From assembly GCF_900107925.1 (NCBI RefSeq), contig NZ_FNUJ01000001.1:186001-250000 (forward strand): a stretch of 64,000 bases of DNA. The letters are read 5' to 3'. The DNA comes from Amycolatopsis pretoriensis. GTDB taxonomy: Bacteria; Actinomycetota; Actinomycetes; Mycobacteriales; Pseudonocardiaceae. The notes under the pieces were generated by a model. That model searched no databases, was not told the DNA's origin, and was given only the letters and a program-made list of their open reading frames with translations. Of this stretch, positions 1-7,912 are shown piece after piece (the first letter of the stretch is position 1; every line of letters starts with the position of its first letter). The translations under genes were made by a program, and so were the position numbers.

Positions 1-29
1 GGTCCGTCCGTCCGGAAAGGACAGTCCCG

Positions 30-659
30 ATGAAGATCGCCGTGGTTGGTGCCGCCGGCATGGTCGGTTCTCGTGTCCTCGCTGAAGCCGCGAGGCGTGG
101 CCATGACCTGCTCGCGATCCTGCGGACGCGGCGTCCGGCCGTCCTGCCGCCCGGCGTCGGCACCGCCGAAGCCGACGCGAGCGACAGCCTCCGGATGGCC
201 ACGCTGTTCGCGGGCACCGACACGGTCGTGGCCGCGGCCCGTCCCGCACCGGGGCAGGAGCACACCGTCGGCGCCATGACGACGGCGCTGCTCGACGCGG
301 CCGCGACGGCGGGCACCCGTGTCCTCGTCGTCGGCGGCGCGGGCCCGCTGCACGTCCCCGGCGGCGGGCTCGTCCTCGACGACCCGCGGTACGTCCCGCC
401 CGAGTACCGCGCCATCGCCGGCGCGAGCGCCGCGCAGCTGGCCGTCTGCCGGGCGCACCCGGCCGCCGACTGGGTCTACCTGAGCCCGCCCGCGCTCCTC
501 GAGCCCGGCGCCCGGACCGGCGGCTACCGCCGCGGCACGACGACGCTGCTGACCCGGCCCGACGGCACGTCCGCCATCTCGGCCGAAGACCTCGCGACGG
601 CGGTCGTCGACGAGCTCGAAGACGCCGGTGCGGACCGGCACTTCACGGTCGGCTACTGA
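30..659 (+). CDS. NAD(P)H-binding Rossmann protein (NmrA/SDR-like)
   Basis: A 209-residue protein beginning with the dinucleotide-binding motif GAAGMVG at residues 8-14 after a first beta strand, typical of atypical short-chain dehydrogenases and NmrA-like NAD(P)-binding proteins. The later segments VLVVGGAG and the proline-rich loop before WVYLSPP fit the usual fold of SDR 'NAD(P)H-binding' proteins of about 210 aa. No Tyr-x-x-x-Lys catalytic pair is obvious, so a redox sensor or an isomerase-like role is as likely as dehydrogenation. GGAAAGGAC lies 8 nt before the ATG. The 3' end overlaps the convergent gene that follows by 17 bp. The substrate is unknown. Confidence 0.8.
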   Translation: MKIAVVGAAGMVGSRVLAEAARRGHDLLAILRTRRPAVLPPGVGTAEADASDSLRMATLFAGTDTVVAAARPAPGQEHTVGAMTTALLDAAATAGTRVLVVGGAGPLHVPGGGLVLDDPRYVPPEYRAIAGASAAQLAVCRAHPAADWVYLSPPALLEPGARTGGYRRGTTTLLTRPDGTSAISAEDLATAVVDELEDAGADRHFTVGY

Positions 660-1086
660 CCTTGGTCTCGCACCGCACCTGCGGCGCCGCCTCGGTCCCG
701 GACGCGACGCAGTCGACGCCCTGGCCCGGCCCGGGAACGGGGTAGGCGAAGACGGTCGGCGCGTCGCTGTCCCGGCCGGCGGCGAACTTGATGACCGTCG
801 GCTGCCACGAACCGGTGCCGTGCAGGACTTTCGAGTAGTACGCGGTGTGCGGGCCGATGGTGGTGCCCATGCCTTCGCCGTCGGCGTTCAGCTCGTGCAC
901 GGTCAGCACGTAGTCCCCGGCGGTGTACTTGCCCTGGCCCTCGTGCCCGGCCTCGGCCGGGGTCGCGCTGACGACCTCGGGCGCGACCGGGTCGGCGGCG
1001 GTGGCGATGACGGTGGCCCCGATCGCCACCACCGCGGCCCCGGCGGCGACCGAAATGACCCCGATCCTCCTGGCGGTGAAGTCCAT
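643..1086 (-). CDS. Membrane-anchored or secreted protein of unknown function
   Basis: A 147-residue protein with a short basic N-terminus (MDFTARRIG) and one hydrophobic helix at about residues 8-30, then an alanine-rich linker and an extracytoplasmic domain of about 100 residues. Two cysteines near the C-terminus (VDCVAS and RCETK) could form a disulfide outside the cell. The ATG at 1086 is preferred over the TTG three codons upstream. The gene lies alone between two oppositely oriented neighbours and overlaps the end of the preceding plus-strand gene. I do not recognise a family. Confidence 0.65.
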   Translation of the reverse strand: MDFTARRIGVISVAAGAAVVAIGATVIATAADPVAPEVVSATPAEAGHEGQGKYTAGDYVLTVHELNADGEGMGTTIGPHTAYYSKVLHGTGSWQPTVIKFAAGRDSDAPTVFAYPVPGPGQGVDCVASGTEAAPQVRCETKVSSRP

Positions 1087-1167
1087 GACGATCAAGCTAG
1101 GCGGGGGCGCGGGCCACCACCTCGGCCGAAGGGACAGCGGATCTCGTCCTTTCGGCCGAGGTCGGGG

Positions 1168-1734
1168 TCAGGGGCCGAGGAGCTCGTAGGTCAGCAGGGC
1201 CAGGGCGGTCCCGACCGTGCGCGTGCCGATCAGCCGGGCGGGCTTGACGGCCGCCGGGAAGAGCCGCGCGCCCGTGCCGGCCACGAACGGGTAGACCATC
1301 AGCCGCAGCTCGTCGGCCAGGTCGTGCTCGATCAGCGGGCGGACCAGCTTTCCGCTGCCGTACACGACGATTTCCCCGCTCACCTCCTCCTTCAGCCGCG
1401 TGACCTCCTTGACGACGTCGCCCGCCAGGACCGTCGCCTCGCCCCAGCCGTCGTCGACGGCGGTGGAGGAGACGACGTACTTCGGCAGGGCGCGCAACCG
1501 GTCCGCCCACTCACCGGTGCGGGACGCCCAGCCCCGGTTCAGGAAGTACGTGTGCGTCCGCCGGCCCATCAAGAGGGCCGAGGCCTCCACCGCCTCCGCG
1601 TATTCGGCCTCGGCCCAGGCCGCGCGGTCGTCTTCGCCGATCCGGGTGAACCAGCTGACCGACCCCTCGTCGCCGGTCGGGTCTTCGATGACCCCGTCGA
1701 GCGTGATGTTCTCGCTGATGATCAGTTTTCCCAT
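1168..1734 (-). CDS. Dihydrofolate reductase family protein (RibD C-terminal-like)
   Basis: A 188-residue single-domain protein. It begins with GKLIISENITLDGVIEDP, the substrate-entry strand of the RibD C-terminal/YyaP branch of the DHFR fold. It also carries LLMGRRTHTYF, the NADPH pyrophosphate-binding turn, and EIVVYGSGKLVRPLIEHDL, the second cofactor-binding strand with the family glycines. The length matches actinobacterial 'dihydrofolate reductase family' proteins. These probably reduce small ketones or pyrimidine-like compounds with NADPH; the true substrate is unknown. The ATG lies about 100 bp from the divergent ECF sigma gene, so the two may share a promoter region. Confidence 0.85.
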   Translation of the reverse strand: MGKLIISENITLDGVIEDPTGDEGSVSWFTRIGEDDRAAWAEAEYAEAVEASALLMGRRTHTYFLNRGWASRTGEWADRLRALPKYVVSSTAVDDGWGEATVLAGDVVKEVTRLKEEVSGEIVVYGSGKLVRPLIEHDLADELRLMVYPFVAGTGARLFPAAVKPARLIGTRTVGTALALLTYELLGP

Positions 1735-1837
1735 GCCGGGGCAGACGCCGTGACGACCGGAAAGGGGTCGGCCGCCCCCTTCGCGTCCCTCGCGGCGTCC
1801 GTACAGGATGGAAGCGCGAGCAGGGAGACGAGGCCGG

Positions 1838-2818
1838 ATGGGAACCGAACTGATCGGGCGGGCGCGGGCCGGCGACGGCGAGGCGTTCCGCGCGCTGACC
1901 GAGCCGCACCACCGCGAGCTGCAGGTGCACTGCTACCGGATGCTCGGCTCGTTCCAGGACGCCGAGGACGCCCTGCAGGACACGTTGCTCTCCGCCTGGC
2001 GGGGTCTCGGCGGCTTCGACGGCCGCGCGTCGATCCGCACCTGGCTGTACCGGATCGCCACCAACCGCTGCCTCAGCGCGCTGCGCGCGGCCGGGAGGCG
2101 CCCGGCGAAGGCGTGGGACATCCCCGGCGTCGAACCACCCGAACCGACGCGGCTCGGCGAAGTCGTCTGGCTCGAGCCCTTTCCCGACGCGCTGCTGCCC
2201 GCACCGCCGGGTCCGGAGGCGCGGTACGAGCAGCGCGAGTCGGTCTCGCTGGCGTTCGTGACGGCGCTGCAGCTCCTGCCGCCGCGTCAGCTGGCCGTGC
2301 TGGTGCTGCGAGACGTACTCGGGTTCCCGGCGGGTGAGGTCGCCGGGATGCTGGACACGACGGTCGACTCGGTGAAGAGCGCCCTGAAGCGGGCGCGGGC
2401 CGGCCTGCGGCGCCGGGAACCGGGTGTGCCGGCGCCCTCGCCGGGGTCTCCGGCGGAGGACGCGGTGGTGGCGAACTTCGTGCGGGCGTGGGAAAGCGCC
2501 GACATCGACGCGCTGGTCGGTCTGCTGACCGACGACGTGTTCCTGGCGATGCCGCCGCTGCCGTTCGAGTACGAGGGCCGGGACGTCGCGGCCCGTTTCT
2601 GCGCCGGGCTGTTCGACGCGGGCCGCCGGTTCTCGCTCGTCCCGGCGCGCGCCAACGGCCAGCCGGCGTTCGGGGCCTATCTGCGCACGTCGTCCGGCAG
2701 CCGGCACGGCACGGGGCTGTACGTCCTCACCCTGGCCGGCGACCGCATCCGCGCCATGACCCGCTTCGAGAACAGCGTGCTCCCGGCGTTCGGCCTGCCG
2801 CGGTCGCTGCCGGGCTGA
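1838..2818 (+). CDS. ECF sigma factor with C-terminal SnoaL-like domain
   Basis: A 326-residue sigma-70 factor of the TIGR02960-like type. Sigma region 2 is clear (HCYRMLGSFQDAEDALQDT, then RTWLYRIATNRCL at about residues 30-85). Region 4 (LPPRQLAVLVLRDV and VKSALKRARAGL) is near residues 145-195. A SnoaL/NTF2-like tail of about 120 residues follows; in related ECF groups such a tail contacts the sigma domains and tunes activity. The start at 1838 is chosen because GGGAGACGAGG precedes it; an ATG at 1808 lacks one. It converges with a paralogous sigma gene 4 bp away. No anti-sigma gene is adjacent, consistent with control by the fused domain. Confidence 0.9.
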   Translation: MGTELIGRARAGDGEAFRALTEPHHRELQVHCYRMLGSFQDAEDALQDTLLSAWRGLGGFDGRASIRTWLYRIATNRCLSALRAAGRRPAKAWDIPGVEPPEPTRLGEVVWLEPFPDALLPAPPGPEARYEQRESVSLAFVTALQLLPPRQLAVLVLRDVLGFPAGEVAGMLDTTVDSVKSALKRARAGLRRREPGVPAPSPGSPAEDAVVANFVRAWESADIDALVGLLTDDVFLAMPPLPFEYEGRDVAARFCAGLFDAGRRFSLVPARANGQPAFGAYLRTSSGSRHGTGLYVLTLAGDRIRAMTRFENSVLPAFGLPRSLPG

Positions 2819-2857
2819 GCGCTCACCCCGGCAGCGTGGCCGGCAGCCCGAACGCCG
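2784..2857. terminator. Shared palindromic 3' ends of two convergent sigma genes
   Basis: The last codons of the two sigma genes form a long imperfect inverted repeat. The core, 2806-2835, has arms GCTGCCGGG and CCCGGCAGC around the perfect 10-mer TGAGCGCTCA. Weaker symmetry continues to 2784 and 2857 because both proteins end in PAFGLP-x-x-LPG. The core hairpin could terminate transcription in both directions, although it has no U tract. Confidence 0.7.
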
Positions 2858-3761
2858 GGAAGAGCGTTTCGTCCAGGAACACGACGATCCGGCCGATGCC
2901 GCCACCCCCGGCCTCCAGGACGTGGATGCCGTGGCCGGCGAACGAGCCGTCCGCCCGCTTCCGGTACGTGCCCGCCGCCGGGAACCCGTTCGCGCTGGTC
3001 GGCAGCGCCCGGCGGGGCGAGGAGAAGATCCGGCGCGTGTGGTGCTCCAGGACGGCGTCGCGGCCGTGGAACCACACCGCGATCGGCGGCATCTGGTACT
3101 CGACGTCCGATCGCAGCAGCGCCGCCAGGCCCGCCGTGTCCGCGTCCTCGAACGCCTTCAGGTAGCGCCGCAGGACCTCGTCGTCGAGCGCCGGGTCCGG
3201 CAGCACGTCGTCCTGGACCGGCTGGTCGGCGGCCAGCGCCGCCCGGGCGCGCTGCAGGGCGCTGCGGGCCGCCGTGGTCGTCGTGCCCAGCGTCGCGGCC
3301 GCCTCCGCGAGGCGGAAGCCGGCGACCTCCACGAGCATCAGCACCGCCCGCTGCCGCGGCGGCAGCCGCTGGAACGCCGCCACCACGGCGAGGCGCGTGC
3401 TGTCGCGCAGCACGGCCAGGTCGGCGGGATCGTCCCCGGCGGTCGGCAACGGCTCCAGCCACGACACCGTGTCGATCTTCGGCAGCGCCCCGGCGGTCTC
3501 GCTCCCCGCGCCGAGCCCGGACGGCAGCACCCGCCGCCGCGCGCTCTTCAGCACGTTGAGGCACGCGTTCGTGGCGATCCGGTACAGCCAGGTGCGGATC
3601 GACGAGCGTCCTTCGAAGCCGTCGAACGCCTGCCACGCGCGCAGCATCGTGTCCTGCACCAGGTCTTCGGCGTCCTGGAACGAGCCCAGCAGCCGGTAGC
3701 AGTGGGCGAGCAGCTCGCCGCGGTACGGGGCCGCCAGCCGCCAGAAGTCCTCGTCGGACAT
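2823..3761 (-). CDS. ECF sigma factor with C-terminal SnoaL-like domain
   Basis: A 312-residue paralogue of the convergent neighbour. Region 2 shows HCYRLLGSFQDAEDLVQDT and RTWLYRIATNACL; region 4 shows LPPRQRAVLMLVEV and ARSALQRARAAL. A C-terminal SnoaL/NTF2-like domain carries MPPIAVWFHGRD and ends in PAFGLPATLPG. AAGGAGG lies 5 nt before the ATG at 3761, so that start is preferred to the ATG at 3779, which sits upstream of that ribosome site. The tail probably replaces an anti-sigma factor. The pair may have arisen by inverted duplication or by independent recruitment; the sigma halves are clearly diverged. Confidence 0.9.
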   Translation of the reverse strand: MSDEDFWRLAAPYRGELLAHCYRLLGSFQDAEDLVQDTMLRAWQAFDGFEGRSSIRTWLYRIATNACLNVLKSARRRVLPSGLGAGSETAGALPKIDTVSWLEPLPTAGDDPADLAVLRDSTRLAVVAAFQRLPPRQRAVLMLVEVAGFRLAEAAATLGTTTTAARSALQRARAALAADQPVQDDVLPDPALDDEVLRRYLKAFEDADTAGLAALLRSDVEYQMPPIAVWFHGRDAVLEHHTRRIFSSPRRALPTSANGFPAAGTYRKRADGSFAGHGIHVLEAGGGGIGRIVVFLDETLFPAFGLPATLPG

Positions 3762-3846
3762 CGGGTCCTCCTTGTCCATTCCCGTACGGACAACCCGGCG
3801 GCCTCGGATGCACCGGTGCCTTCCCCGATCGTGACCACCGCGCCGC

Positions 3847-4572
3847 TCAGGCCGGGACGACGTGCACGACGACCGCGGTCGCGTTGTCCCGGCCGCCCGC
3901 TTCTTCGGTGTCGGCCAGGAGCCGGGCGACCTTCCGGGCGGGCGACGCCGGTCCGGCGAGGATTTCCCGCACCCGCCGGTAGGGCACCTGGTCGGTGACC
4001 CCGTCGGTGCACAGCAGCAGGACGTCGCCCGGGCGCGGCGCGAGGTTGAGCACGTCCGGCTCGGGGTGCGCGGGGTGGCCGATGTAGCGGGTCAGCTGGT
4101 AGCGGGCCGCGTGCGCTTCGGGGGAGTCGAACGGGTACCAGCCGTTGACCGCGCCGAGCCACGCCATGGTGTGGTCGGTCGTCAGCTGCTCCAGCAGCCC
4201 GTCGCGCAGGCGGTAGCAGCGGGAGTCGCCGATCTGCGTGAGCCACAGGCCGGCGCCGGACGCCACCAGCGCGGTCAGGGTGCAGCCCGTCAGGTCGCCG
4301 ATCCGCCGGCCGGCCGCGCCGACCCGCGCCTGGGCTTCGGCGACCGCTTCGCGCAGCAGCGGGGGAGCGACGGCTTCCCCGGCCGCGCGGATCCGGTCCA
4401 CGAACACCTCGACGGCGGTCCGGCCCGCCACGCGGCTGCCCTCGCCGTCGCCCATCCCGTCGGCCAGCACCGCGAGCAGTGGCTCCTCGTCGAGGTGCAC
4501 GACGTCGAAGTTGGCCGGGTACCGCTCGCCGGTGACGCTCCCGGCGGCCGCGCGGAGGACGTGTTCGGTCAT
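3847..4572 (-). CDS. PP2C-type serine/threonine protein phosphatase
   Basis: A 241-residue protein with the PP2C metal-binding motifs: LAVLADGMGDGEGS (first aspartate and DG), GCTLTALVASGAGLWLTQIGDSRCYRL, LLCTDGVTD, and a C-terminal GGRDNATAVVV with the final Asp-Asn pair. The length fits the stand-alone bacterial Stp/PrpC type, with no membrane helix or PASTA domain. It should dephosphorylate Ser/Thr in the cytoplasm with Mn or Mg. No partner kinase is in the window; the roadblock operon upstream is divergent and about 360 bp away. Confidence 0.9.
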   Translation of the reverse strand: MTEHVLRAAAGSVTGERYPANFDVVHLDEEPLLAVLADGMGDGEGSRVAGRTAVEVFVDRIRAAGEAVAPPLLREAVAEAQARVGAAGRRIGDLTGCTLTALVASGAGLWLTQIGDSRCYRLRDGLLEQLTTDHTMAWLGAVNGWYPFDSPEAHAARYQLTRYIGHPAHPEPDVLNLAPRPGDVLLLCTDGVTDQVPYRRVREILAGPASPARKVARLLADTEEAGGRDNATAVVVHVVPA

Positions 4573-4930
4573 GCCCGCATGATGCCCGATCCAGGTGAAC
4601 GGGTGAATGGTAACCGCCGATCACGCAGAGAAACATGCGCGGCCGGCGCACCGGAAATGCCATCACCGCATTTCAGGGACCTCGCCGAAAATTCCGGACA
4701 ACCGATCGACCGTCGATCGTGATCAATGAACGGAGATTTGCCGGTGAATTTATTTCGGTTACACCAACGATCCTATTTCACCCGATCGTGTAAATGCACG
4801 GGACGACCATCCGCCGCGGATAGGCGTGCAGTGATGATGGCGGTAGGGTCCCCGGCGACAGAGCAACTCGAACGGCTGATCGCTGCCTCCCGGGCCGATC
4901 GGCCGCTGTCGAAAGAAAGCAAAGAGAGAA
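4573..4930. promoter_or_regulatory. Long intergenic region between phosphatase and roadblock operon
   Basis: A 358-bp gap, noticeably richer in A/T than its surroundings between 4640 and 4800. It contains a 17-bp palindrome at 4703-4719 (CGATCGAC, C, GTCGATCG). It probably holds divergent promoters for the phosphatase and the roadblock operon. An open frame at 4726-4956 has no family resemblance and is not called. Confidence 0.5.
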
Positions 4931-5299
4931 TTGGACTTCGACGCACTGGCCGCTGAACTGCGCAATCTCCGGGACAGCGTCGCCGGGGTGACCGGCACGG
5001 TGCTCGCGGCGGTCGACGGGATACCGATCATCGCCGACGCGGACGACTACATCGATCCGGCGAAGATCTCCGCGCTCGCCGCCGCCGATCTCGGAATCGC
5101 GCGCCAGGCCGCCGAAATGACCGGGAAGGGCACGCTGAGCCAGACCGTCGTGTTCGGCAGCGACGGCTACATGGCCGTCTACGCCGTCGGACGGCTGGCG
5201 CTGATGGTCGTCCTGGGGGACAAGGGCCTGAACGTCGGGCGCCTGCTCTTCGAATCCCGGCCGGTCATCGAGCGGATCGGCACGATCCTGGCCGCGTAG
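4931..5299 (+). CDS. Roadblock/LC7 domain protein
   Basis: A 122-residue single roadblock/LC7 domain, with TVLAAVDGIPIIAD early and GYMAVYAVGRLALMVVLGDKGLNVGRLLFESRP late, matching actinobacterial conservon-type roadblock proteins. Such proteins usually dimerise and act on small MglA-like GTPases. Translation seems to begin at a TTG at 4931, because no ATG or GTG lies upstream in frame close by; the purine stretch before it is only a weak ribosome site. It is followed after 33 bp by a second roadblock-like gene. No GTPase, DUF742 or sensor kinase gene is present, unlike a complete conservon. Confidence 0.85.
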   Translation: MDFDALAAELRNLRDSVAGVTGTVLAAVDGIPIIADADDYIDPAKISALAAADLGIARQAAEMTGKGTLSQTVVFGSDGYMAVYAVGRLALMVVLGDKGLNVGRLLFESRPVIERIGTILAA

Positions 5300-5332
5300 C
5301 GAACAAGCCTGTCACAACGGAAAGGTTGCTGC

Positions 5333-5704
5333 ATGATGATGAACATCGACACCGCGTTGAAGGAAGCCATGTCGATCACCGGCGCCGTGGGCGTCGCCCT
5401 GGTCGACTACGAAAGCGGGATGTCGCTCGGCACCAGCGGTGGCGGCGACTGGCTCGACCTGGAGGTCGCCGCCGCGGGCAACACCGAGGTGGTGCGGTCG
5501 AAGCTGCGGGTGATGTCGTCGCTCGCGCTCAACGACAGCATCGAGGACATCCTGATCACGTTGCACCGCCAGTACCACCTGATCCGGCTGATGAACTCCT
5601 CGCGCAACTCCCTGTTCCTGTACCTGGTGCTGGACCGGGAACGGGCGAACCTGGCCCTGGCCCGCCACTACCTCAAGCGCATCGAAGCCGACCTGCAGGT
5701 GTAG
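5333..5704 (+). CDS. Second roadblock-like protein
   Basis: A 123-residue protein with a roadblock-like layout: an N-terminal helix (DTALKEAMSI), then GAVGVALVDYESGMSLG, a central helix and the strand LFLYLVLDRERANLALARHYL. It lacks the GLNVGR segment of its neighbour and belongs to a distinct group usually found beside a canonical roadblock gene. A heterodimer of the two products is a reasonable inference. GGAAAGG precedes three consecutive possible ATG codons at 5333-5341; the first is used here. Confidence 0.75.
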   Translation: MMMNIDTALKEAMSITGAVGVALVDYESGMSLGTSGGGDWLDLEVAAAGNTEVVRSKLRVMSSLALNDSIEDILITLHRQYHLIRLMNSSRNSLFLYLVLDRERANLALARHYLKRIEADLQV

Positions 5705-5723
5705 CCCGGAAGGAGAGGAGACG

Positions 5724-6392
5724 ATGACCGGAGGCGGCTCCCGCGCCGCACTCGTCATCGGCTCGGCGTTGATGCACGACCTCGGGTCCCTGTTCCCGGT
5801 GGCGATGACCCTCGCCGGCGAGGAACTGGCGTTCACGTTCGTGTCGTCCTGCCCCTCGCCCGACGCCGTCGAGGAGTGGGTCCGGTTGCGGTCGGGTGCC
5901 GTCGTGGCCGACCGCGTGCTCCGCTTCCACGTCGACGCGGACCGGCGGCGGATCCGCGTCGAACTGGCCGGCTCGCCGGTCCGGGCCCTCGTCGTGCTCG
6001 CGGACGAGGTCACGGCGGCTTCGGTGAACGCCCCGCGCCTCGGCCGCTGGCAGGACCAGATGCCCTGCACGCTGCAGGTCGCGATGGACGAGCTCGCGCG
6101 GGTGCTCTCGCGCTGCCACCACCGCGCCGGCGGCGCCGAGCCGCTGATCGACCTCGACCTCGCCTACCGGCCGGACCGCGAGTACGAGATCCGCCTGGCG
6201 GGGGCGCACGAACGGGTGCGGCCCTTCATCGCCCCGGTCCGCCCGGTGCTGGCGATGCGCTGGCGTTCGACGACCTCGGCGCAGCGCAAGGCGTTCCTCG
6301 ACGAACTGCCGGACGGGACGGCCGCCCGCGGCTGGCTCCGCCGGCGGCGCACGGTCCGGCTCATGGGCCTGGAGATGGAGGTGTCGCCCTGA
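5724..6392 (+). CDS. Unknown third protein of the roadblock operon
   Basis: A 222-residue soluble protein with no signal peptide or membrane helix. An alpha/beta N-terminal half runs through RLRSGAVVADRVLRF. It then contains CTLQVAMDELARVLSRCHH and a C-terminal basic tail (GWLRRRRTVRLMGLEMEV). GGAAGGAGAGGAG gives a strong ribosome site 19 bp after the preceding gene, so it is cotranscribed with the roadblock pair. I recognise no domain. Its position suggests an effector or scaffold for the roadblock dimer, which is inference only. Confidence 0.6.
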   Translation: MTGGGSRAALVIGSALMHDLGSLFPVAMTLAGEELAFTFVSSCPSPDAVEEWVRLRSGAVVADRVLRFHVDADRRRIRVELAGSPVRALVVLADEVTAASVNAPRLGRWQDQMPCTLQVAMDELARVLSRCHHRAGGAEPLIDLDLAYRPDREYEIRLAGAHERVRPFIAPVRPVLAMRWRSTTSAQRKAFLDELPDGTAARGWLRRRRTVRLMGLEMEVSP

Positions 6393-6414
6393 ACGCCGTG
6401 GCAGAGTGACGGGC

Positions 6415-6870
6415 ATGCGGATCAGCGAAGACGACTACCTGTGGTTCGCCGGCCGCGCCCTCGACGGGATGACGGCGATCCTCGCGGACCTCGGCGACGA
6501 GCGGGCCAACCGCCGGCCACCGCTGCCGGGGGCGAACACGCCCTACGCGATCGTGACGCACTGCTTGGGGGTGCTCGAGTTCTGGATCGGCGCCCTGGTC
6601 GCCGGCCGCGCGGTGGAGCGCGACCGGGACGCCGAGTTCACGGCGTCGGGACCGGTGGCCGGGTTGGTTTCGCGCGTCGAGGCGGCGAAGGAGCAGCTGC
6701 GCGCCGACCTCGCGGTGTCCGAGCCGACGAAGCCCCTGCGCGCGCCGGCCCCGCCGAAGTACGCGGACACCCCGGCGGGCCGGACGCAGGGCGGGGCGCT
6801 GCAGCACGTGTTCGAGGAACTGGCCCAGCACCACGGCCAGCTCGAGCTGACCCGCGACATCCTGCGCTAG
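6415..6870 (+). CDS. DinB/DUF664 family protein (putative mycothiol-dependent)
   Basis: A 151-residue four-helix-bundle protein of the DinB superfamily. The metal-ligand histidines are likely in IVTHCLGVLEFW and in HVFEELAQHHGQLELTRDIL, the characteristic C-terminal motif. Actinobacterial members often act as mycothiol- or bacillithiol-type S-transferases or as maleylpyruvate isomerase-like enzymes. The ATG at 6415 is chosen; an in-frame GTG at 6406 would add three residues. Its stop codon shares a CTAG with the convergent lipoprotein gene. Confidence 0.8.
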   Translation: MRISEDDYLWFAGRALDGMTAILADLGDERANRRPPLPGANTPYAIVTHCLGVLEFWIGALVAGRAVERDRDAEFTASGPVAGLVSRVEAAKEQLRADLAVSEPTKPLRAPAPPKYADTPAGRTQGGALQHVFEELAQHHGQLELTRDILR

Positions 6871-7436
6871 AGCCGGCCGGCGAGCGTCTCCGCCAGGGTG
6901 GTGTAGACGTCGGCGCGGTGTTTGCGCAGGTGGATCACCGCGATCCGGTCCTGGCCGTGGCTGCGCTTGCCGGTCGCGACGAGCTCCGCGTCACCGGCCA
7001 TGTCGCAGAAGAAGGCGCCGTCGCCGACGCCGGGGAGCACGGTCACCGGTCCGGTGCAGTCCCTTTTGCCGTCGGCGAGCGCGGCGGTGCTGATCCAGAG
7101 GTCGAGCAGCCAGGGGGAGACGTACTTGCCTTCGTACCGGCATTGGAATTGCGTGCCGGGAGGGAAAGCGGGGTCCGGGGGCTGCTCGGTCATGATGATG
7201 TCTTCGCTCGTTTCGAGGATTCGTTGCAGTTCCGTGGTGCCGAGGAAGGGGCAGGCGCGGACGACGATCGCGGGCGACGCGGGTGGGGTGAACGGCGGCG
7301 GGGCGGCCTTTTTGGCCGTGGCGACCGGGAGGGTCGCCGAGGGAGCGTCCGGCGCAGGTGGTGTCGGGGTCGAGGTCGAGCACGCGGTGCACAGCACGGT
7401 CATGACGGCCACGAGGGCGGCGCCGGATCTCCCCAT
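6867..7436 (-). CDS. DUF3558-like lipoprotein
   Basis: A 189-residue exported lipoprotein. A short signal peptide ends in a lipobox-like LCTAC with the candidate lipid-modified Cys19. A Ser/Thr/Pro-rich linker follows to about residue 55. The extracellular domain has two probable disulfide cysteines (ACPFLGTTELQRIL and FQCRYEG) and a third pair (DCTGP, FFCDM). The pattern of Cys-Pro start and C-rich core is that of the actinobacterial DUF3558 lipoproteins. The function of that family is not established. Confidence 0.75.
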   Translation of the reverse strand: MGRSGAALVAVMTVLCTACSTSTPTPPAPDAPSATLPVATAKKAAPPPFTPPASPAIVVRACPFLGTTELQRILETSEDIIMTEQPPDPAFPPGTQFQCRYEGKYVSPWLLDLWISTAALADGKRDCTGPVTVLPGVGDGAFFCDMAGDAELVATGKRSHGQDRIAVIHLRKHRADVYTTLAETLAGRL

Positions 7437-7475
7437 TTCGCCAATTTAGCCCGGAATCGGCGCGGCCGGGTGATA

Positions 7476-7912
7476 TGCGGGAAGCCGATCAGCCCGGGTT
7501 CTGCGGCACGGCTGGGTGGTGGGCGGCTCGGCTTCGGTCTGGGTGGGTTTTGCGGCGCTGGGCTGGATGTGGGAGGCCGATGAGGCTGGGCTCCGCGGCG
7601 TGGCTGGGTGGTGGGCAGCTCGGCTTTGGCCTGGCCGGGTTTCGCGGCGCTGGGCCGGATGTGGGAGGCCGATCAGGCTGGGCTCCGCGGTGCGCTCGGG
7701 CGGGATGCGGTAACTCGGCTTCGGTCGGGGCGGGTTCCGCGGCGCCGGACCGAAAGCAGCAAGCCGATCAGGCCGGGTCCCGCCGGCGCGCCCAGGGCGG
7801 GGATGCGGCATCTCAACTTCGGTCTGGCCGGGTTCCTCCAGCGCGCCCGGGCCGGATGCGGCAACCCGATCAAGCCGGATTCCGTGGCGCGGCCGGGTCG
7901 CTGCCTGCCAGC
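7476..7912. repeat. Degenerate tandem repeat with a 92-bp unit
   Basis: About four and a half direct copies of a GC-rich unit. The shared GCCGATCAGG-like segment begins at 7484, 7576, 7668, 7763 and 7865, giving spacings of 92, 92, 95 and 102 bp. Each unit also carries an AGCTCGGCTTCGGTCTGG-like block and GGGTTCCGCGGCGC. The first two copies are the most alike and the last is truncated and runs into the 3' end of the DUF2231 gene. Several frames stay open by chance, but none resembles a protein. This fills the otherwise gene-free 7437-7869 interval. Confidence 0.85.

Noticed and set aside
628..2337. 569-codon open frame covering three genes
   Set aside because: Low-complexity Arg/Gly/Pro composition and antisense or wrong-frame position relative to recognised proteins.
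4726..4956. 76-codon open frame before the roadblock gene
   Set aside because: It lies in an A/T-rich promoter region, has no family likeness, no ribosome site and overlaps the roadblock start.
7476..7912. CRISPR or coding repeat
   Set aside because: Units are 92-102 bp with no conserved short repeat and variable spacer, and no strand gives a consistent protein repeat.
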